Counted from the stretch's first letter, positions 1 through 8,131 are shown. The stretch is DNA of 16,672 nt from DATKEG01 sp035544515 (GCA_035544515.1 DATKEG010000182.1:1-16672), one strand, 5' to 3'. The notes: generated by a model from the letters alone, not told the origin. A program made the numbers and translations.

Positions 1-1274
1 GAGGTCTGCACCGTGTTGACGATCAGCCAGCCCGCCACGAGCAGGAACAGCGCGGGCACCACGGGGTAGCCCCAGGTGCGGTAGGGGCGGTCCAGCTCCG
101 GTCGGCGCCGCCGGAACACGAAGACGGAGGCGGTGGTCAGGGCCAGGAAGATCAGGATGGCGAAGATGGCGTAGTCGGTCAGCTCGTCGAACGTGCCGGA
201 GAGGACGAGCACGCTCGCCCACACGGCCTGGGCCACGAGCGCCCGGATGGGCACGCGCGTGCGCGGCGAGAGCCGGGCCAGCCCGCGGAAGAAGAGCCCG
301 TCCTCGGCCATGGCGTGGGGAATGCGCGCGGTGACCAGGGTCATGGCCTGCAGCGCGCCGAAGACGGATACGGCCATGGCCGCGGCCATGAGCTTGGCGG
401 CGGCGGGGCCCAGGAAGGCCGCGGCGGCCCGCGTGGCCACCGCGGACGACGCGGGCACGCTCGCCACCTCCGCGGGGGCGAGGACGTAGAAGTACGACAC
501 GTTGACGAAGACGTACAGCGCGCCCACCACCGTGATCCCGCCGATGATGGCCAGGGGCAGGTTGCGTCCGGGCTCCTTGACCTCGCCCGCCACGTAGGTG
601 ACCTCGTTCCAGCCGTTGTACGCCCATAGCGCGCCGAGCATGGCGGCGGCGAAGCCGGCCGCGCCGCCCCGCGCCGCCGCTTCCACGCCCTCGCACGTGC
701 CGCCGCCGGCGTCGAGGCCGAAGTGGGCCCAGTCGCCGCGCGCCAGGAGGAACGCGCCCAGGCCCACGCCCAGGACGAGGGCGGACTTGAGCACGGTGAG
801 CGTGGTGGCGATGCGGCCGCCCACGGAGACGGCGGCGCAGTTGACCAGCGTCACCACCATGAGCGCCCCGATGGCCACCGCGGAGATGGCCGGCGGCCCG
901 AGCACGTCCCCGCTCACCGCGTTGAGGAAGATGGCGAAGCCGACCGCGAGCGCGGCGGCGCCGCCCGTGTTGCCGACGAAGAACCGCATCCAGCCGTACA
1001 GGAAGGCCCAGCGGCGGCCGTAGGCCTCGCGCAGGAACACGTATTCGCCGCCCGAGCGCGGCATGGCCGCGGCCAGCTCCGCGTAGGTGAGGGCGCCGGC
1101 CAGCGAGAGCAGGCCCGCGGTCACCCACACCGCGATCACCAGCGAGGGCGAGCCCACGTTGCAGGTCATGACGCGGGTCTTGAGGAAGACGCCCGTCCCG
1201 ATCACGTTGCTGATGAGCATGGAGGCGGCCGCCACCAGGCCCAGGCCCCGGACGAGGGTGACGTTAACGGTCAT
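1..1274 (-). CDS. APC-family amino-acid permease (3' end cut by window edge)
   Basis: Integral membrane transporter of the amino acid-polyamine-organocation superfamily, LAT-like branch; it probably imports or exchanges amino acids across the cytoplasmic membrane. I translated it from the complement: 424 codons are visible with no stop before the window edge. The N-terminus carries the family's first-helix glycine signature (residues SNVIGTGVFLKT), then SGGEYVFLREAYG after helix 2, and a conserved YNGWNEVTYVAGEVKEPGRNLP stretch split across the helix 6 region. At least ten hydrophobic segments are present. The ATG lies inside the last codons of the upstream amidohydrolase (11-bp overlap, no convincing Shine-Dalgarno), so translation is probably coupled to it. 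Substrate specificity cannot be read. Context suggests it takes up the product or substrate of the neighbouring amidohydrolase and cyclodeaminase-like enzyme. Confidence 0.9.
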   Translation of the reverse strand, partial: MTVNVTLVRGLGLVAAASMLISNVIGTGVFLKTRVMTCNVGSPSLVIAVWVTAGLLSLAGALTYAELAAAMPRSGGEYVFLREAYGRRWAFLYGWMRFFVGNTGGAAALAVGFAIFLNAVSGDVLGPPAISAVAIGALMVVTLVNCAAVSVGGRIATTLTVLKSALVLGVGLGAFLLARGDWAHFGLDAGGGTCEGVEAAARGGAAGFAAAMLGALWAYNGWNEVTYVAGEVKEPGRNLPLAIIGGITVVGALYVFVNVSYFYVLAPAEVASVPASSAVATRAAAAFLGPAAAKLMAAAMAVSVFGALQAMTLVTARIPHAMAEDGLFFRGLARLSPRTRVPIRALVAQAVWASVLVLSGTFDELTDYAIFAILIFLALTTASVFVFRRRRPELDRPYRTWGYPVVPALFLLVAGWLIVNTVQT

Positions 1275-3003
1275 CCGCCTGGTGGACGACCTCGCCGCCG
1301 AGCACGGTGGTGACGGCCCGGATGTCCTTGATCCGCTCGGGCGGACAGGAGAGGAGGTCGTCCGACAGGATGGCCAGGTCGCCGAGCTTGCCCGCCTCGA
1401 TCGATCCCTTCCGATGCTCCTCGAAGCTCAGCCAGGCCGCGTTCACGGTCATCATCCTCAGGGCGTCCTCGCGGGAGACGGCCTGCTCGGGGCCGATCAC
1501 CTGGCCGGCCTCCGTGCGCCGCGTGACCGCCACGTACAGGGTGAGGAACGGGTTGTAGGGGTTGAGCGATCCATTCGGGTCCATGCCGAACATGTGGTCG
1601 GTGTTGATCGCGACCTTCACTCCGCCGCGCAGCCAGTCGGCGAGGCCGATGAAGGGCCGCAGCCGCGCCTCGCCGAGCGCGGAGAGGAGCGCGTCCGCGT
1701 CCTTGTAGTACCAGGCGGGCTGCGTGTCGATGCCCACGCCGAGCGCGGCGGCGCGGCGGGCCACGGCCGGGGTGGGGAAGTAGGCGTGCAGGAGCGTGAA
1801 GCGCCGGTCGCGGATCGGCCGGTCCGCGTCCGCGGCCGCGAACGCGCCGAGGACGGCGTCCACGCCCGCGTCGCCGGTCACGTGCGCGACCACCTGCCAG
1901 CCGAGCCGGTGCGCCACCCGCACGACGTTGCGCATCTTCTCGGCGGGGAGGGTCAGGAAGCCGCGATAGCCGGGATCGGCGACGCCGTAGAGGGCGGCGG
2001 CCCGCGGTCCGTACGGCTCGCGCATGGAGGCGGTGCCGGCCAGGATGCCGCCGTCGGCCACGATCTTGAGCGGACCGACGCGGAGCCGGTCGTCGCCGTC
2101 GCCGAAGCGGAACGGCAGGGAGCGGACGAAGGCCTCCGTCCCTTCGACCGTGCCGTCGGAGGCGACGCGCACGGTCACCGTCGCGCGCACCCGCTGCCGT
2201 CCCTCGGCGTGGAGCTGCCGGTAGGCGCGGTAGCCGGCGAGATCGGCGCCGCGCTCGATCACGCTGGTGATGCCGGCTGCGTTGTAGTGGCGGTGGACGT
2301 CCTCGAGCGCGGCCAGCAGCCGCTCCGGCCGCCCCGGGACCCGGTACCTGTCGAGCAGCGCGCCCACGTTGCGCAGCAGGCCCGTGGGACGTCCGCCGGC
2401 GTCCTTGACGATGGCCCCGCCCGGAGGCGCCGGCGTGGCCTCTCCGATGCCGGCCGCCTCGAGGGCCGCGGTGTTGACCACGAACGCGTAGGCCGCGTCC
2501 ACGACCACGGGATGGCGCGGCGCGGCGGCGTCGAGCTCCTCGCGCGTGGGCAGCCGCCTCTCGGCCAGCCGCGTGGGGAACACCCGCGGGCTCCAGACCC
2601 ACTGGCCCTCCGGGGCGCCGGCCGTCTTCTCGCGGAACCAGGCCTGGATCTCCCCGATCGTGCGCAGGTCGCGGAAGCCGCCACGCGCCTCGGCCTCGGC
2701 CACGCCGAGGGCGTGGACGTGACTGTCGATGAGGCCGGGAACGACCGTCCGGCCCCCCGCGTCGATGACGCGCGTCCTCTCGCCGGCGAGCGCCCGCGCC
2801 TCTTCGTTCGTCCCCACGACCACGAACACGCCGTCCCGGATGGCCACGGCCTCGGCCACGCGGAAGGCCGCATCGACGGTGAGGACCCTGCCGTTGACCA
2901 GGACGAGGTCCGCGGGCGCGTCCGCGGGCCGGGCGGCGGGCGCGGCCAGGAGCGCGGCCGCGACCAGGGGCGCCAGGGGCGACCGGCCGGCCAGGCTCTT
3001 CAC
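1264..3003 (-). CDS. exported YtcJ-like metal-dependent amidohydrolase
   Basis: Amidohydrolase-superfamily enzyme of the amidohydrolase_3/YtcJ type (579 aa, normal length). It probably hydrolyses an amide or cyclic amide, but the substrate is unknown. Residues 1-27 look like a signal peptide (hydrophobic run followed by AAPAARPADA), so it is likely periplasmic. A small beta-domain (VNGRVLTVDAAF) precedes the metal motif DSHVHALG (His95, His97). Later candidate ligands are AHVTGDAG (about 375), LLHAYFPT, and NTDHMFGMDP at 467-476 holding the catalytic Asp. The start is GTG. It is chosen because the signal peptide begins there and a good -10-like box (TACAAT) ends 9 nt upstream, with no Shine-Dalgarno. 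The stop overlaps the permease ATG by 11 bp. The cyclodeaminase-like gene ends 33 bp upstream, so the three may form one transcript with this internal promoter. Confidence 0.9.
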   Translation of the reverse strand: MKSLAGRSPLAPLVAAALLAAPAARPADAPADLVLVNGRVLTVDAAFRVAEAVAIRDGVFVVVGTNEEARALAGERTRVIDAGGRTVVPGLIDSHVHALGVAEAEARGGFRDLRTIGEIQAWFREKTAGAPEGQWVWSPRVFPTRLAERRLPTREELDAAAPRHPVVVDAAYAFVVNTAALEAAGIGEATPAPPGGAIVKDAGGRPTGLLRNVGALLDRYRVPGRPERLLAALEDVHRHYNAAGITSVIERGADLAGYRAYRQLHAEGRQRVRATVTVRVASDGTVEGTEAFVRSLPFRFGDGDDRLRVGPLKIVADGGILAGTASMREPYGPRAAALYGVADPGYRGFLTLPAEKMRNVVRVAHRLGWQVVAHVTGDAGVDAVLGAFAAADADRPIRDRRFTLLHAYFPTPAVARRAAALGVGIDTQPAWYYKDADALLSALGEARLRPFIGLADWLRGGVKVAINTDHMFGMDPNGSLNPYNPFLTLYVAVTRRTEAGQVIGPEQAVSREDALRMMTVNAAWLSFEEHRKGSIEAGKLGDLAILSDDLLSCPPERIKDIRAVTTVLGGEVVHQADDR

Positions 3004-3012
3004 GAGGCGCGC

Positions 3013-3018
3013 ATTGTA
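3013..3018 (-). promoter_or_regulatory. -10-like box TACAAT before amidohydrolase
   Basis: TACAAT on the minus strand matches the sigma-70 -10 consensus in five of six bases and ends 9 nt before the GTG start at 3003. Transcription would begin at or within about three bases of the start codon, giving a leaderless or nearly leaderless mRNA. No clear -35 is seen. Confidence 0.5.
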
Positions 3019-3036
3019 TCGCTCGCCGGCCGGCGC

Positions 3037-4041
3037 TCAGAGCACGATCGTCTCGCCCATGTCCGCCGCGATCGCGGCCCGGGTCACGAGGTCGGCCACG
3101 GCCGCGTCCTGCACGCCGACGCCGGTCAGGTCCGCGACCGTGACCTCCGTGTCCGACGTGCGTCCCGGCTTGAGGCCGGCGGCCAGCTCGCCCAGCTCCG
3201 CGTACACCCGTTCCGGCGTGAGCAGGCCTTCCGCCACCGCATGATGGATCTCGCCGAGCCGCAGGCACTGTTGGAGGCTGTCGGCCACGACCTTGCCGGC
3301 CCGAACCAGGACCGCGCCCTCCAGCTCCCGCTTGTCCGGGCCGTCGGAGCCCACGGCCGTGACGTGGGCCCCCGGCCGCAGCCAGGCCGCGCGCACCAGC
3401 GGCTGGCGCGCGGGCGTGGTCGTGACCACGACGTCGCTCGCTTCGACGGCTTCCCGCGCGGACCGCGCGACCTCCACGGCCAGCTCCAGGCGTTCGCTCA
3501 TCGCGTGCGCGTAGGCTGCCGCGCGCTCGGCCGAGCGGCCGTGCACGAGCACGCGCCGCGGTCGCCGGACGCCGAGCAGCGCCTCGAGCTGGTAGCGGGC
3601 CTGGCTACCGCTGCCGATCATCCCCACGGTGTCCACGTCGCGGCGGGCCAGCAGGTCGGCGGCGAGCGCCCCCGCGGCGCCCGTGCGCAGCTCGGTCAGG
3701 TACCCGTTGTCGGCCAGGATCGCCGCGAGGAAGCCGGTCGTGGCCTCGAACACGAGCACCACGCCGCTCGATGCGGGCAGGCCGCGCCCCGGGTTTCCGT
3801 AGAAGCCGCTGGCCTCCTTGATCGAGTAGTACGCCGACCCGTGCAGGTAGGCCCCCTTCACGTGGACCTCGCCCTCGTGCTCGGGGATGTCGAGGCCGAT
3901 CACGCCGGGCAGCGTCGCCTGCCCGCGCGCCAGCCGGCCGAAAGCGTCGCGCACGGCGGCGAGCGCCTCGCGCGGGCCGATGAGAGAGCGGATCTCGGCC
4001 TCCCTCAGGATCCGGACCGGCGTGGCGGAGGTGCCGTTCAC
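3037..4041 (-). CDS. ornithine cyclodeaminase / mu-crystallin family NAD(P)-dependent enzyme
   Basis: Member of the ornithine cyclodeaminase/mu-crystallin family, which includes ornithine cyclodeaminase, alanine dehydrogenase, ketimine reductases and EutC-like ectoine-degradation enzymes; the exact reaction cannot be assigned. With the GTG start at 4041 it is 334 aa, a normal length. VHVKGAYLHG carries the family lysine (Lys62). ELRTGAAGALAADLLAR follows (Arg119). The Rossmann motif is GMIGSGSQARYQ (glycines at 143 and 145). VADLTGVGVQDAAVADLVT near the end contains the usual aspartate. The same frame stays open to a GTG at 4122, but those extra 27 residues have no family character and a -10-like box lies inside that stretch. 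It is first in the minus-strand cluster with the amidohydrolase and permease. Such enzymes often sit beside amidohydrolases and permeases in amino-acid catabolic operons. Confidence 0.88.
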   Translation of the reverse strand: MNGTSATPVRILREAEIRSLIGPREALAAVRDAFGRLARGQATLPGVIGLDIPEHEGEVHVKGAYLHGSAYYSIKEASGFYGNPGRGLPASSGVVLVFEATTGFLAAILADNGYLTELRTGAAGALAADLLARRDVDTVGMIGSGSQARYQLEALLGVRRPRRVLVHGRSAERAAAYAHAMSERLELAVEVARSAREAVEASDVVVTTTPARQPLVRAAWLRPGAHVTAVGSDGPDKRELEGAVLVRAGKVVADSLQQCLRLGEIHHAVAEGLLTPERVYAELGELAAGLKPGRTSDTEVTVADLTGVGVQDAAVADLVTRAAIAADMGETIVL

Positions 4042-4064
4042 GAGGCGGTGCGTGGGAAGGCCTG

Positions 4065-4070
4065 AACCTA
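4065..4070 (-). promoter_or_regulatory. weak -10-like box TAGGTT before cyclodeaminase-like gene
   Basis: TAGGTT ends 23 nt before the GTG at 4041, implying a leader of about 16 nt without a recognisable Shine-Dalgarno. It fits the TANNNT pattern seen at other starts here but is the least convincing of them. Confidence 0.25.
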
Positions 4071-4187
4071 GACCGGGCGGCCGTCGCGCGTCAAGAGGCG
4101 CGGTGAGCAGCCGAGCGCGCACTGGCCGATTACTGGGACGGCGGGTGGACCGGAAGGTCGCTCCCGCGTTCTGCTGACACCCGCTGT

Positions 4188-4193
4188 TATGCT
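4188..4193 (+). promoter_or_regulatory. -10-like box TATGCT before AbgT transporter
   Basis: TATGCT ends 6 nt before the ATG at 4200, so the predicted transcription start falls on or next to the start codon (leaderless mRNA). There is no Shine-Dalgarno between box and ATG apart from a G-rich GGCGGG that directly abuts the start. Confidence 0.45.
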
Positions 4194-4199
4194 GGCGGG

Positions 4200-5741
4200 A
4201 TGTCGCGGGAGAAGACGCGCGGCCGACTCGCCGGCAGGGCCCTCGAGCGTGCCCTCGCGCTCGTCGAGCGCGGGGGCAACGCTCTGCCCCATCCCGCCAC
4301 GCTGTTCGCGCTGCTGGCGGCTCTGGTGGTGGTCGCTTCGGGCCTGGCCGCCCGCCTCGATCTCGCCGCGGTGCACCCCGGCACCGGCGAGACCATCCGG
4401 CCGGTCAGCCTGCTCGGCCTGCCGGGCCTGCACCGGATGCTCACGGAAGCGGTGACGAACTTCACCGGCTTCGCGCCCCTGGGCACGGTGCTCGTGGCCA
4501 TGCTCGGCATCGGGGTCATGGAGGCGAGCGGCCTCATCGGCACGGCCCTGCGCCTGCTGGTGCTCTCCGCGCCGCCGCGCCTGCTCACGTTCTTCATCGT
4601 GCTGGCGGGCGTGCTCTCGAACACGGCCTCCGAGATCGGCTACGTGCTCCTGGTGCCGCTGGCGGCCATCGTATTCCTGGGCGCGGGCCGCCATCCCATC
4701 GCCGGGCTGGCCGCCGCCTTCGCCGGCGTCTCCGGAGGCTACAGCGCGAACCTGCTGCTGGGGACGGTGGATCCCCTGCTCGCCGGCCTCTCCGAGGAAG
4801 CGGCGCGCATCGTGGATCCCGCCTACACGGTCAACCCGGCCTGCAACTACTACTTCATGGTCGTCTCGACCTTCGTGATCGCCGCCGCCGGCACCTGGGT
4901 CACCGAGAGGATCGTGGTGCCGCGGCTGGGGGAGTACCGGGGAGAGGCCGCGCGGGAGGCCGTGCACCCGCTCACGCCCGCGGAACGGCGCGGTCTGGCC
5001 TTCGCGGCGGCGGCGGCGGCCGCGTTCACGGCCGTCCTCCTCCTGGCCACCGTCCCCGCCGCCGGCTTCCTGCGGGACCCCGCCACGGGCGGCCTGCTGC
5101 GGTCGCCCTTCATGAGCGGCATCGTCACGCTGATCTTCGTGCTGGGGGCGCTGCTCGGGATCGCGTACGGCGTGGGCGCGCGCACGTTCCGGTCCGACGC
5201 CGACGTCATGAACGGCATGGGGAAGGCGCTGTCCACGCTGGGCACCTACATGGTGCTGGTCTTTTTCGCCGCCCAGTTCGTGGCCTATTTCGCCTGGACG
5301 AACCTCGGGCTGATCCTGGCCGTGCACGGGGCGGAGGGGCTGCGCGCCTCCGGCCTGGGCGGCATCCCGCTCATGCTCTCCTTCGTGCTCCTGTCCTCCT
5401 TCATCAACCTGTTCATGGGCAGCGCCTCGGCGAAGTGGGCGGTGATGGCGCCCGTCTTCGTGCCCATGCTCATGCTGCTGGGCTACACGCCGGAGCTGAC
5501 CCAGGCCGCCTACCGCATCGGCGACAGCAGCAGCAACATCGTCTCGCCGATGATGTCCTACTTCGCCCTGATCGTGGCCTTCTTCGAGCGCTACCAGAGC
5601 CGGGCCGGCATCGGCACCGTGGTGGCCACCATGCTCCCGTACACGGTCGTCTTCCTGCTTTGCTGGTCGCTGCTCCTGGTGCTGTGGATGACCCTGGGAC
5701 TGCCCGTCGGCCCGGGCGCCGGCCTCCGCCTTCCTGCCTGA
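4200..5741 (+). CDS. abgT: AbgT-family transporter (p-aminobenzoyl-glutamate type)
   Basis: Inner-membrane transporter of the AbgT family. Characterised members are E. coli AbgT, which takes up p-aminobenzoyl-glutamate, and MtrF/YdaH, which export sulfonamides; either role is possible here. The 513 aa match the family's usual length of about 510. Visible signatures are a cytosolic N-terminus with an ERGGNALPHP segment before the first helix, VSGGYSANLLLGTVDPLLAG (about 178-197), VNPACNYYFMVVS, and the C-terminal SASAKWAVMAPVFVPM and GDSSSNIVSPMMSYF re-entrant regions. The ATG at 4200 is preceded by a -10-like box and not by a ribosome-binding site. It diverges from the cyclodeaminase cluster across a 158-bp spacer. 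Its last 151 bp are overlapped antisense by the deacetylase gene. The symbol reflects family membership, not a proven substrate. Confidence 0.92.
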   Translation: MSREKTRGRLAGRALERALALVERGGNALPHPATLFALLAALVVVASGLAARLDLAAVHPGTGETIRPVSLLGLPGLHRMLTEAVTNFTGFAPLGTVLVAMLGIGVMEASGLIGTALRLLVLSAPPRLLTFFIVLAGVLSNTASEIGYVLLVPLAAIVFLGAGRHPIAGLAAAFAGVSGGYSANLLLGTVDPLLAGLSEEAARIVDPAYTVNPACNYYFMVVSTFVIAAAGTWVTERIVVPRLGEYRGEAAREAVHPLTPAERRGLAFAAAAAAAFTAVLLLATVPAAGFLRDPATGGLLRSPFMSGIVTLIFVLGALLGIAYGVGARTFRSDADVMNGMGKALSTLGTYMVLVFFAAQFVAYFAWTNLGLILAVHGAEGLRASGLGGIPLMLSFVLLSSFINLFMGSASAKWAVMAPVFVPMLMLLGYTPELTQAAYRIGDSSSNIVSPMMSYFALIVAFFERYQSRAGIGTVVATMLPYTVVFLLCWSLLLVLWMTLGLPVGPGAGLRLPA

Positions 5742-6499
5742 CCCCCGCGCCCCCTGGCCGCGGGAGACGCCGCGAGCCCGAGGAGCTCGCCCACGGTCAC
5801 GAAGCGGTATCCGTCGGCGCGGAGCCGGTCGATGATGAGCGGTATGGCCGCCCGCGACGTGGCCCGGCTCGGGGACCACACGTGGAGCAGCACGATGGAG
5901 CCGGGCCGCACCCGCTCCGCGACGTGGCGCGCGATGCCTTCGGCGGTGGCCGCCACCTCGGGGTAGGAGTCGGGCTCCACGTCCCAGGTGACGGTGGTAT
6001 GGCCGGATCTCCAGAGATACCAGGGCAAGGCCACGAGCTTCCATCCGAAGGGCGGCCGGAAGTAGATCTCGCCGGCCTCCCCGGCGGCACGGATGAGGCC
6101 GTCGGTGCGTTCGATCTCGCCGCGCAGGAAGGCCGGCGACTTCAGCACCATCCTCGGATGCGAATAGCTGTGGTTGCCCAGCTCGTGGCCCGCCGCGACC
6201 AGGCGGCGCGCGGCCGCGGGGGCCTCGGCGGCGTGGGCGCCGATCACGAAGAACGTGGCCCGCACGCTCCGCGAGGCGAGCGCGTCGATGATGTCTGCGG
6301 CGCAGGCGTCGGTGGGACCGTCGTCGAACGTGAGCGCGACCACGCGCTCGCGCGCATCGACGCGCGAAACCAGCGTCCCGAAGACCTGGACCGTCCGCGA
6401 CCGGGCGAGCCGAGGGAGCCCATAGGCCGCGGCCGCCAGGAGAAGGACGGCCAGGGCGGCGTACGTCCACGCGTGGCGTCGTGACCCGCTCCCCGGCAT
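5591..6499 (-). CDS. membrane-anchored polysaccharide deacetylase (NodB domain)
   Basis: Carbohydrate esterase family 4 type deacetylase (302 aa), probably acting on cell-wall or capsular N-acetyl sugars outside the membrane. Residues 12-28 form one membrane segment and the NodB domain follows. Motif 1 is TFDDGP (57-62, catalytic Asp and metal Asp). Motif 2 is HSYSHP (110-115, two metal His). Motif 3 is RPPFG (148-152). DVEPDSY lies at 173-179. Motif 5 is LLHV (204-207), where many family members have LLHD. The catalytic domain ends near GELL (240). The remaining 62 residues are low-complexity, basic and Pro/Ser-rich, and read antisense through the 3' end of the AbgT gene, where the first in-frame stop occurs. 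The ATG at 6499 is chosen because it precedes the membrane anchor and follows a -10-like box by 10 nt. The gene diverges from the D-aminoacylase across 27 bp. Confidence 0.9.
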   Translation of the reverse strand: MPGSGSRRHAWTYAALAVLLLAAAAYGLPRLARSRTVQVFGTLVSRVDARERVVALTFDDGPTDACAADIIDALASRSVRATFFVIGAHAAEAPAAARRLVAAGHELGNHSYSHPRMVLKSPAFLRGEIERTDGLIRAAGEAGEIYFRPPFGWKLVALPWYLWRSGHTTVTWDVEPDSYPEVAATAEGIARHVAERVRPGSIVLLHVWSPSRATSRAAIPLIIDRLRADGYRFVTVGELLGLAASPAARGRGGQAGRRRPAPGPTGSPRVIHSTRSSDQQSRKTTVYGSMVATTVPMPARLW

Positions 6500-6509
6500 C
6501 GCGCCGTCA

Positions 6510-6515
6510 AGTGTA
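6510..6515 (-). promoter_or_regulatory. -10-like box TACACT before deacetylase
   Basis: TACACT on the minus strand ends 10 nt before the deacetylase ATG at 6499, implying a leader of only a few bases. It overlaps by two bases the -10-like box of the divergent D-aminoacylase gene. Confidence 0.4.
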
Positions 6516-6519
6516 AGCT
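6514..6519 (+). promoter_or_regulatory. -10-like box TAAGCT before D-aminoacylase-like gene
   Basis: TAAGCT ends 7 nt before the ATG at 6527, placing the expected transcription start on the start codon. It shares bases 6514-6515 with the opposite-strand TACACT box. Confidence 0.45.
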
Positions 6520-6526
6520 GCAGTCC

Positions 6527-8131
6527 ATGCTCGCCACACTCTGCGCTCTCCTCATCGCGGCGCCCGCGCCGGAGTTCGACCTCCTCGTCCGTGGCGGGCG
6601 CGTCGTGGACGGCACCGGCAACCCCTCCTACCGCGCCGACGTCGGGGTGAAGGACGGCCGGATCGCGGCCCTGGGCGCGCTCGGGGACCGCACCGCCGCC
6701 CGGACGATCGACGCGGGTGGCCTCGTCGTCGCCCCCGGCTTCGTGGACATCCACAACCACTCGGACGAGACGCTGCTCGTGGACGGGGACGCCGAGAGCA
6801 TGGTGCGCATGGGGGTCACGTCCATGATCCTGGGCGAAGGCGGCTCCGCCGCGCCGAGCGCCCGGTTCCCGGACTTCGCCGCCTACTTCGCCGCGCTGCT
6901 GAAGGGCGGCGTGGCGGCCAACGTCGGCTCGTACGTCGGCTCCAGCTCGGTCTGGACGGAGGTCCACGGGCCGCGGGCCGGCCCGGCGGCTCCGGCCGCG
7001 CTCGAGCGGATGCGCGCGCTCGTCCGACAGGCCATGCGGCAGGGAGCGCTGGGGGTGGCCAGCTCTCTGAGCGGCCCGCCCGGATCGTGGATCGACACGG
7101 ACGCGCTCGTGGCCATGGCCGAGGTGGCGCGCGAGCACGGCGGCATCTACTCCACCCACATCCGCAACGAGGGGCTCGGCGTCTGGGACGCGGTGGCGGA
7201 GGCGCTCGCGATCGGCCGTCGCGCCCGCGTGCCGGTGGACGTCATCCATCTCAAGATCGCCGACCACACGTTCTGGGGGCAGATGCCGAAGCTGGTCGGG
7301 CTGATCACGGCCGCTCGCGAGGAGGGGCTGGACGTCGAAGCGAACGTCTATCCCTATCGCGCCGGGCAGAACGCCCTGCAGACGATCCTCCCGCCCTGGG
7401 CGCACGAGGGCGGCACGGAGGCGATGCTCGCGCGGCTGCGCGACCCCGCCGCCCGCGAGCGGCTGGCGCGCGAGATCACGAACGGGCTGCCCGGCTGGTA
7501 CAACCATTACACCGCGACCGGCTCCTGGGACGGGATGCTCCTCGTCTCGCTCTCGCACCCGGACTACAAGCGGTTCGAAGGCCGGCGCATGAGCGACGTG
7601 ATCGCGGCCTTCCCGGCCAAGACGGCCGTGGCCGTGCTCTTCGACACGCTGCTCGACAACGGCGGCTCGGTCCCGACCGTGTATTTCCATCACGCCGAGG
7701 AGGACATGCAGTACGCGCTGCGGCAGCCGTTCGTGTCCGTCGGCTCCGACGGGACCGCGGTCAAGATCGGAGGACCGACGGCGCGCGGCAACCCGCATCC
7801 CCGCTACTACGGCACGTTCGCGCGCGTGCTGGGGCGCTACGTGCGCGAGTCGAAGGTGCTGGCGCTGGAGGACGCGGTGCGCAAGATGACCTCCGCCAAC
7901 ACGGCCAAGGTCCGCATCCACGACCGCGGGCTCCTGCGGCCCGGCCAATGGGCCGACCTCGCCGTGTTCGACGCGGAGCGGATCATCGACCACGCCACGT
8001 TCGAGCAGCCCCACCAATACGCCACCGGCGTGGAGTACGTCGTGGTCAACGGCCAGGTCGTGCTGGATCGGGGCCGTCATACCGGGGCCCGGCCGGGTGC
8101 GATCCTGTACGGCCAGGGACGCGTCCCGTGA
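6527..8131 (+). CDS. D-aminoacylase-family amidohydrolase (N-acyl-D-amino-acid deacylase type)
   Basis: Amidohydrolase-superfamily protein of the D-aminoacylase group, whose members remove acyl groups from N-acyl-D-amino acids (534 aa, slightly longer than classical enzymes). A short hydrophobic N-terminus (MLATLCALLIAAPAP) looks like a signal peptide. The beta-domain (LVRGGRVVDGTGNPS) and metal motif DIHNHSDE (His76, His78) follow. Further candidate ligands are STHIRNEG (His211), VIHLKI (His241) and VGSDGT (catalytic Asp408). The position that is a zinc-binding Cys in the characterised Alcaligenes D-aminoacylase (V-V-G-N-C-G) reads ILGEGGS here, with Glu104, so the metal site may differ. The C-terminal beta-domain (RPGQWADLAVFDAERI) is complete. 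The ATG is set by the upstream -10-like box and the signal peptide. The 3' end is overlapped antisense by a decayed small gene. Confidence 0.9.
   Translation: MLATLCALLIAAPAPEFDLLVRGGRVVDGTGNPSYRADVGVKDGRIAALGALGDRTAARTIDAGGLVVAPGFVDIHNHSDETLLVDGDAESMVRMGVTSMILGEGGSAAPSARFPDFAAYFAALLKGGVAANVGSYVGSSSVWTEVHGPRAGPAAPAALERMRALVRQAMRQGALGVASSLSGPPGSWIDTDALVAMAEVAREHGGIYSTHIRNEGLGVWDAVAEALAIGRRARVPVDVIHLKIADHTFWGQMPKLVGLITAAREEGLDVEANVYPYRAGQNALQTILPPWAHEGGTEAMLARLRDPAARERLAREITNGLPGWYNHYTATGSWDGMLLVSLSHPDYKRFEGRRMSDVIAAFPAKTAVAVLFDTLLDNGGSVPTVYFHHAEEDMQYALRQPFVSVGSDGTAVKIGGPTARGNPHPRYYGTFARVLGRYVRESKVLALEDAVRKMTSANTAKVRIHDRGLLRPGQWADLAVFDAERIIDHATFEQPHQYATGVEYVVVNGQVVLDRGRHTGARPGAILYGQGRVP

Noticed and set aside
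1087..4065. Very long plus-strand open frame of 992 codons opposite the amidohydrolase and cyclodeaminase-like genes
   Set aside because: Composition is His/Arg/Gly/Ala-rich with no domain, and the opposite strand has clear families. It is an antisense artefact of high GC content.
5435..6484. Plus-strand open frame across the AbgT end and the deacetylase
   Set aside because: The residues are low-complexity and antisense to NodB motifs that are unmistakable on the minus strand.
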